Assembly: GCF_008065135.1 (NCBI RefSeq)
Contig: NZ_CP042914.1
Coordinates: 4,693,404-4,757,403, forward strand
Reading direction: 5' to 3'
Length of the DNA stretch: 64,000 nucleotides
Origin: Roseimaritima ulvae
GTDB taxonomy: Bacteria > Planctomycetota > Planctomycetia > Pirellulales > Pirellulaceae
Below are positions 60,312 through 64,000 of this stretch, piece after piece (the stretch's first letter is position 1; every line of letters begins with the position of its first letter). Under the pieces are notes generated by a model. The model was not told the origin of the DNA, did no database searches, and saw only the letters and a list, made by a program, of their open reading frames with translations. The position numbers and the translations under genes were made by a program.

Positions 60312-60599
60312 AAAATATCGTAGCACTGGATCAAGATGACCATTCGTGTTCGATGTTGCTGGTTTGTTCTCACTTGGCAGGAGCATCCTGGAAGCAGCAA
60401 GAGGGCGCTGGCTACGTCATCGATTTGCCGACTGTCTCTGCGGCCGATATGATTTGGGCTGGGTCAACCTAGGTGGTTGACCTGGCCTCGTTGCCAAGCG
60501 GCGAACCATCGGATGCAGACGAGCACGCGACGGGGCTGGTGGATGATGCCAATACTCTCCGCGCGTGACACTTGGTCCGTAACTTCCCCCGACAAACGT
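60312..60599. repeat. Duplicated upstream segment, copy B (matches 51097-51385)
   Basis: About 290 bp almost identical to the region before the decayed copy. It contains GGTCAACC-TAGGT-GGTTGACC at 60462-60482, a perfect 8-bp inverted repeat that could bind a regulator or end a transcript. No gene of its own can be supported. Confidence 0.75.
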
Positions 60600-61193
60600 A
60601 TGACCAACCCCTACGATTCACCGCACGCAGCGTCGCAGGAACCAAACGCTGCACCCATCTGGTACACCTGGTTCTACCAACTGTATTGGCCCGCATGGTG
60701 GATCGGGACCGCACTCATCGCCGGTAGCTGGTTCGGGATCGTTTCGTCAAACGTGGGTTGGATTGGCTTTGGCTTGGCCGGCGCTGCCGCCCTTGGCTCA
60801 TACATCTTGCCCTCACTTGCTGGGATCAAGGCAGAAGACTACGTCATCCTTGATTCTCGACTTCTGCGCACGAAAGGCGACGCGTATGTGGACGCGATCG
60901 AGCGATTCAAAAATGGGGCTTCGCTTATGTATGACGGTGTTGCATTCGGATTTCGGCCTAACGATGAGATTGCGTGCGGGATCGTTGCTGACAACACCGA
61001 TATGGGCGATGAGGCTGCGATGTCGCTTGCGAATCATGCGCAATTCGTATTTGACAGTCTCAAGTCCGAATCTGCCGAGTTTCGCTCTGCTGTGCTTGGT
61101 CGCCAGTTTCGCGTTTCGATCATGTCGAGCATGGATCAATCTGCGCGCGAACTGTGCCGTGTGGTTGATGGTAGACTGGAATGGCGTCGCTAA
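60600..61193 (+). CDS. Small membrane protein, intact copy of a duplicated gene
   Basis: 197 residues from ATG 60600; the in-frame extension to 60477 lies in the repeated upstream segment and is not used. Two adjacent membrane segments lie in residues about 30-75 (WWIGTALIAGSWFGIVSSNV; WIGFGLAGAAALGSYILPSL). A cytosolic-looking C-terminal domain follows (AEDYVILDSRLLRTKGDAYVDAIERFKNGASLMYDGVAFGFRP; the quote runs over two parts, AEDYVILDSRLLRTKGDAYV and DAIERFKNGASLMYDGVAFG). I do not recognise a family. It is bracketed by inverted-repeat elements at 60237 and 61343, and its decayed twin lies at 51386. Confidence 0.75.
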   Translation: MTNPYDSPHAASQEPNAAPIWYTWFYQLYWPAWWIGTALIAGSWFGIVSSNVGWIGFGLAGAAALGSYILPSLAGIKAEDYVILDSRLLRTKGDAYVDAIERFKNGASLMYDGVAFGFRPNDEIACGIVADNTDMGDEAAMSLANHAQFVFDSLKSESAEFRSAVLGRQFRVSIMSSMDQSARELCRVVDGRLEWRR

Positions 61194-61342
61194 ACATGTA
61201 ACGACGCCATGAATCGAAAATTAGCCGCCGTGACTCGGTTACCGTGGACGTTCGCCGACCGTGATTGGCATACCGTCTGGCCAGCAAACGGCTTCCGATT
61301 TGGCAATGGTTCGCTTTTGCTGCATGGCGGCGCGCGGTGATT

Positions 61343-61434
61343 GACCGGGAGATTAGACGACCGGAAAATTCTATGACTTGAAAAGCTCGGACGGCATGCT
61401 TGCCCTCATCTTCCGGTCGTCAAATCTTCCGGTC
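61343..61434. repeat. Inverted-repeat element, copy 3
   Basis: Arms GACCGGGAGATTAGACGACC (from 61343) and TCTTCCGGTCGTCAAATCTT with CCGGTC to 61434. The interior TTCTATGACTTGAAAAGCTC matches copy 1, not copy 2. Together with copy 2 it flanks the small membrane-protein gene and its upstream segment, a unit of about 1.2 kb. The remainder of 61194-61591 shows no gene. Confidence 0.7.
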
Positions 61435-61591
61435 CAATTTTTTCCGCGAGGGAAGAAGTTTGTTTAAGGGAGCTCGCGTTCGTTGCCACTGTCTTTTGCG
61501 GCAAACCTGAGACTGCTCCTCTTCCATGCTCTGGTAGCACCGCATCGAGGATGCTACCAGTTCGCAGGGTGCTGTTTGGGCAGCCGATCGA

Positions 61592-63196
61592 TCAGCTATC
61601 GATTTCGACTTTTTCGCCGCGTTCGTCGCGGCAGTCGAGCTCCAGGTGCTCGGGGTACAGGCCTTCGCTGCCGAGGATTTGCACGGTCATCTTGCCGCGG
61701 TCTTCCATGTCGGCGATTTCGCGACGTTTGTTGTTGTTGATCGCTGCGGCCACCGCATCGTTGACTCGTACCGTCACCCGAGCGATGTGCTCGTTGCGGC
61801 AGGCCAACGACAACATACGGATGACTTCGATCGACATGCTCTCGGCCTTCTTGACTACACCGCGGCCTTCGCAGCAGGGGCAATCCTGATAGATGCTGCG
61901 TTTCAGGCTGGGACGGATGCGTTGGCGGGTCATTTCCACCAGACCGAATGGACTGGTGCGAAGAATTTTGGTGCGGCCGCGGTCTTTGGCCATCGCGTCG
62001 CGCAAGGTGTTTTCCACTTTACGACGATGCGACTCTTTCCGCATATCGATAAAGTCGTTGACGATCACGCCGCCCAGGTCACGCAGTCGCAGTTGCCGCG
62101 CGATTTCTTTGGCCGCCGAAATATTCAAACGGAAGGCATTTTCTTCAGCCGAATCATCACCGCGGAAGTTACCGCTGTTGACGTCGATTGCCACCAAGGC
62201 TTCAGTCGGATCGATCACGATCGAACCGCCGCCGGGCAGTGGCACGTGCCGCTGATTGATCCGCACGATCTCCTCTTCCAAGTGATACTTGTGGAACAGG
62301 GGCTGGGTTTCGTCGTAGTACTTGAGGTGGTCGGTAAAGCGCGGCATGACCTGCTTGAGAAACTCACGCGCCTTTTCGTAGGCCTCTTTTTCATCGATGT
62401 AGATCACGTCGATATCACTGCTGAAGATATCGCGGATCGTCTTGATGATCATATCGCTTTCTTCATAGATCAATCCCGGCTGATCGGTGTTCTTCAATCG
62501 TCGCACGATCGAATTCCACAACCGCAGCAGATAGTCCAAGTCGCGGTGCAATTCTTTTTCGGTACGCTCGGCGCCGGCGGTGCGGACGATGAAGCCCAAG
62601 CCTTTGGGCGGGTTGCAATTGAGCATGCAGCGACGCAGGCGTTTGCGATCGTCTTCGTCTTCGATCTTGCGGCTCACGCCCACGCGTCCCAGGGCGGGCA
62701 TCAATACCAGATAGCGTCCGGGGATGCTGATGTAGGTGCTGAGCGTCGGTCCTTTGGTACCGATGCCTTCTTTGATGACCTGCACCAGGACCTCGTCACC
62801 GCGTTTGAAAATTTCCTGAATCGGAGGTTTGTTGCGAGGGCGTCCGCCTTTGAAGGCTTGTTTGTTGCCGCGGCCGGTTTCGCGAGCTCGCTGAGCGGCC
62901 TTGACGGCCATCTCGTCCGATTCCCGCATCACTTCTTCGGGATCGTAGCCGCCTTGGCGGAAGTACTGCGGTTCGACGTCGCTGATGTGCAAGAAGCCGT
63001 TGCGGCCGACGCCAAAGTCGACAAAGGCCGCTTGGATGCTGGGTTCGAGGTTGACGATTTTGCCGCGATAGATGTTACCGGCGTAGCTCTCAACGCTTTT
63101 GCGTTCGATGTACAGTTCGTCGAGACGCCCATCTTCAAGAATCGCAATGCGACTCTCTTCCGGCTGAGCGACGTTGATTAGCATCTCTTTCTTCAT
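61592..63196 (-). CDS. rng: Ribonuclease E/G family protein
   Basis: 534 residues, close to RNase G size. It cuts single-stranded AU-rich RNA and takes part in rRNA and mRNA processing. Start ATG 63196 has GGAAT at good spacing. The S1 domain (about 38-125, YAGNIYRGKIVNLEPSIQAAFVDFG with GRNGFLHISDV) contains a Lys/Gly-rich insert (GRGNKQAFKGGRPRNK). Catalytic metal ligands are D in LVAIDVNSGNFRGD (about 336) and D in GGVIVNDFIDMRKE (about 382). The Zn-link is CPCCEGRG (about 437). It overlaps the DUF2344 gene by 62 bp. There is no C-terminal degradosome scaffold. Confidence 0.93.
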   Translation of the reverse strand: MKKEMLINVAQPEESRIAILEDGRLDELYIERKSVESYAGNIYRGKIVNLEPSIQAAFVDFGVGRNGFLHISDVEPQYFRQGGYDPEEVMRESDEMAVKAAQRARETGRGNKQAFKGGRPRNKPPIQEIFKRGDEVLVQVIKEGIGTKGPTLSTYISIPGRYLVLMPALGRVGVSRKIEDEDDRKRLRRCMLNCNPPKGLGFIVRTAGAERTEKELHRDLDYLLRLWNSIVRRLKNTDQPGLIYEESDMIIKTIRDIFSSDIDVIYIDEKEAYEKAREFLKQVMPRFTDHLKYYDETQPLFHKYHLEEEIVRINQRHVPLPGGGSIVIDPTEALVAIDVNSGNFRGDDSAEENAFRLNISAAKEIARQLRLRDLGGVIVNDFIDMRKESHRRKVENTLRDAMAKDRGRTKILRTSPFGLVEMTRQRIRPSLKRSIYQDCPCCEGRGVVKKAESMSIEVIRMLSLACRNEHIARVTVRVNDAVAAAINNNKRREIADMEDRGKMTVQILGSEGLYPEHLELDCRDERGEKVEIDS

Positions 63197-63890
63197 GATT
63201 CATTCCTAAATGGACGCAATGTTCGGGTCCGAGTGTATTTTCAAGTTCGACACGGGTGCGCACGATGTACGCGCCCGCTTCTAAAAGGGAATCGAGGCCC
63301 ATGGCCGACAGCAGGTCGGTGGGCTTGAGGTCCGCTTTGTCGCTAGCGGACATCACAATGATCAGTTCCGAATCACAAATCTTCAGTTCGTCAATTTGCG
63401 ACGCGGCGTCGATGGTGACTGTTTTCTGTTTTCGCTGAACCGTCAGGGTTTCAACTTGTCGCATCCGAGCGATGGCCGCCTCGATGCTGGGCACGTCAAA
63501 GCCCGCCGGGATGGGAACACTGTAGTGACTGCGGCGGAGGCGAGCTTTGGGGAGCCCCTCGGGAACGCGACCAACGCTGCGAATCTGCAGGCCCGGTTGG
63601 TCGTCGGCCGCCAAGCGCTGCAACAGGTCTTGAGCGCTCATCGCTTCGGCTAGATCAATCTCCACCACCTCGTCCAGGCCTTCGATGCCCAATGCCAGGG
63701 CGGAGGGAAATCCGATGCGGGGTTTGGGATGGAAGCCTTCGGTCATCGACAGCTGCAGCTTGGCTCTCCGCAACAACCGCTCCCACAGTCGGGCCAAGTC
63801 GCGGTGGCTGATCCAACGCAACAAGTCGGTTTTCGCAAAGCGAATTTGAAAGCGGATACGCAGCGGTTCGGCGGCCTGGGTGGTGCTCAT
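63135..63890 (-). CDS. TIGR03936-family / DUF2344 protein
   Basis: 251 residues. The DUF2344 pattern RIRFQIRFAKTDLLRWISHRDLARLWERLLRRAKLQLSMTEGFHPKPRIGFPSALALGIEG is present (quoted in short pieces: RFAKTDLLRWISHRDLARLW and MTEGFHPKPRIGFPSALALG). Such proteins are usually encoded with, or fused to, radical SAM enzymes acting near tRNA or rRNA; the gene upstream is cut by the window edge. Its ATG overlaps the upstream stop as ATGA, and its own end overlaps rng. The extended C-terminus (GMNHEERDANQRRSAGRESHCDS) arises in the overlap. Confidence 0.87.
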   Translation of the reverse strand: MSTTQAAEPLRIRFQIRFAKTDLLRWISHRDLARLWERLLRRAKLQLSMTEGFHPKPRIGFPSALALGIEGLDEVVEIDLAEAMSAQDLLQRLAADDQPGLQIRSVGRVPEGLPKARLRRSHYSVPIPAGFDVPSIEAAIARMRQVETLTVQRKQKTVTIDAASQIDELKICDSELIIVMSASDKADLKPTDLLSAMGLDSLLEAGAYIVRTRVELENTLGPEHCVHLGMNHEERDANQRRSAGRESHCDS

Positions 63891-64000
63891 CGCAAAATCA
63901 GCTCCGGAACCAACTCACGCAGGCGATCGGCGAGGAAGATGTCCACTTCCCGCGCGGACTCCAGCGTCATGGCGCGTTCGGCGATCTCTTCGCATTCTTT
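63887..64000 (-). CDS. C-terminal end of an upstream gene, family unknown
   Basis: Only 37 codons and the stop are in the window: ECEEIAERAMTLESAREVDI then FLADRLRELVPELILR. The stop TGA shares bases with the ATG of the next gene (ATGA), so the two are translationally coupled. In related genomes the gene before DUF2344 is often a radical SAM protein, but this tail alone does not show that. Confidence 0.7.
   Translation of the reverse strand, partial: KECEEIAERAMTLESAREVDIFLADRLRELVPELILR

Noticed and set aside
61646-63181. 511-residue plus-strand frame over the RNase gene
   Set aside because: Antisense shadow of rng with no motif.

Overview
The window looks like a chromosomal segment of a planctomycete, most likely close to Rhodopirellula and other Pirellulaceae. 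This is inferred from gene content. Supporting features are a 4075-residue TPR protein whose C-terminus resembles the planctomycete DUF1583 type, a beta-helix exoprotein that opens with the planctomycete-type motif LEMMESRRLLA, a MoxR/DUF58/VWA operon, many lipoproteins and secreted SGNH hydrolases, frequent starts without a clear Shine-Dalgarno, and gene-poor gaps filled with short repeat families. Base composition is moderately GC-rich. The stretch from about 52.0 to 57.5 kb looks more AT-rich by eye.

Layout. 0-8.3 kb: tail of a HyuB-type hydrolase, a DUF58 protein, a YggS-type PLP protein with a G3E GTPase, YidC with a PDZ-like insert, ribosomal protein S21, tRNA-Val(TAC) with a terminator, and an unknown protein. 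8.6-20.2 kb: GH13 enzyme, DUF4112 protein, small lipoprotein, Tat-exported phosphoesterase, DUF2891 protein, a secreted SGNH hydrolase, a beta-helix/SGNH fusion, two small proteins and myo-inositol oxygenase. 20.4-31.5 kb: rsgA-ftsH (ATG overlapping the stop), a long RecQ, ComB, two lipoproteins (one a thioredoxin) and a membrane protein with coiled-coil character. 31.8-50.9 kb: the giant TPR protein, divergent from a four-gene operon MoxR - DUF58 - BatA-like - VWA protein. 51-61.4 kb: an accessory-looking segment with a PilT/GspE-like ATPase (divergent P-loop), a 1283-residue tandem KaiC-like ATPase and a Pmp-like beta-helix protein. It is bracketed by two copies of one ~0.9 kb sequence, one with an intact small membrane-protein gene and one decayed. 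61.6-64 kb: RNase E/G, a DUF2344 protein and the tail of another gene, all overlapping.

How the genes work together. The MoxR, DUF58 and two VWA proteins form the usual MoxR-AAA/von Willebrand chaperone-like module at the envelope. The giant secreted TPR protein shares its divergent control region, which carries an exact 15-bp direct repeat spaced 20 bp, so co-regulation is plausible. The PilT-like/KaiC-like pair is the best candidate for an undescribed system: two co-directional genes 51 bp apart, both with NTPase folds, no recognised pilus, secretion or clock partners nearby, and duplicated sequence on both sides. Its function cannot be read from sequence.

Intergenic DNA is unusually repetitive. 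At least four families recur (TTTAACCCGTAGCCGCAGG, CGTAGCCGAAGTCGCCAGAC, GCTCTGGCGAGCGTAGCTAC and CTCTCCCTCTGGGAGAGTCG), plus a 7-bp tandem repeat that can fold into a hairpin and a three-copy inverted-repeat element at 51.0, 60.2 and 61.3 kb.
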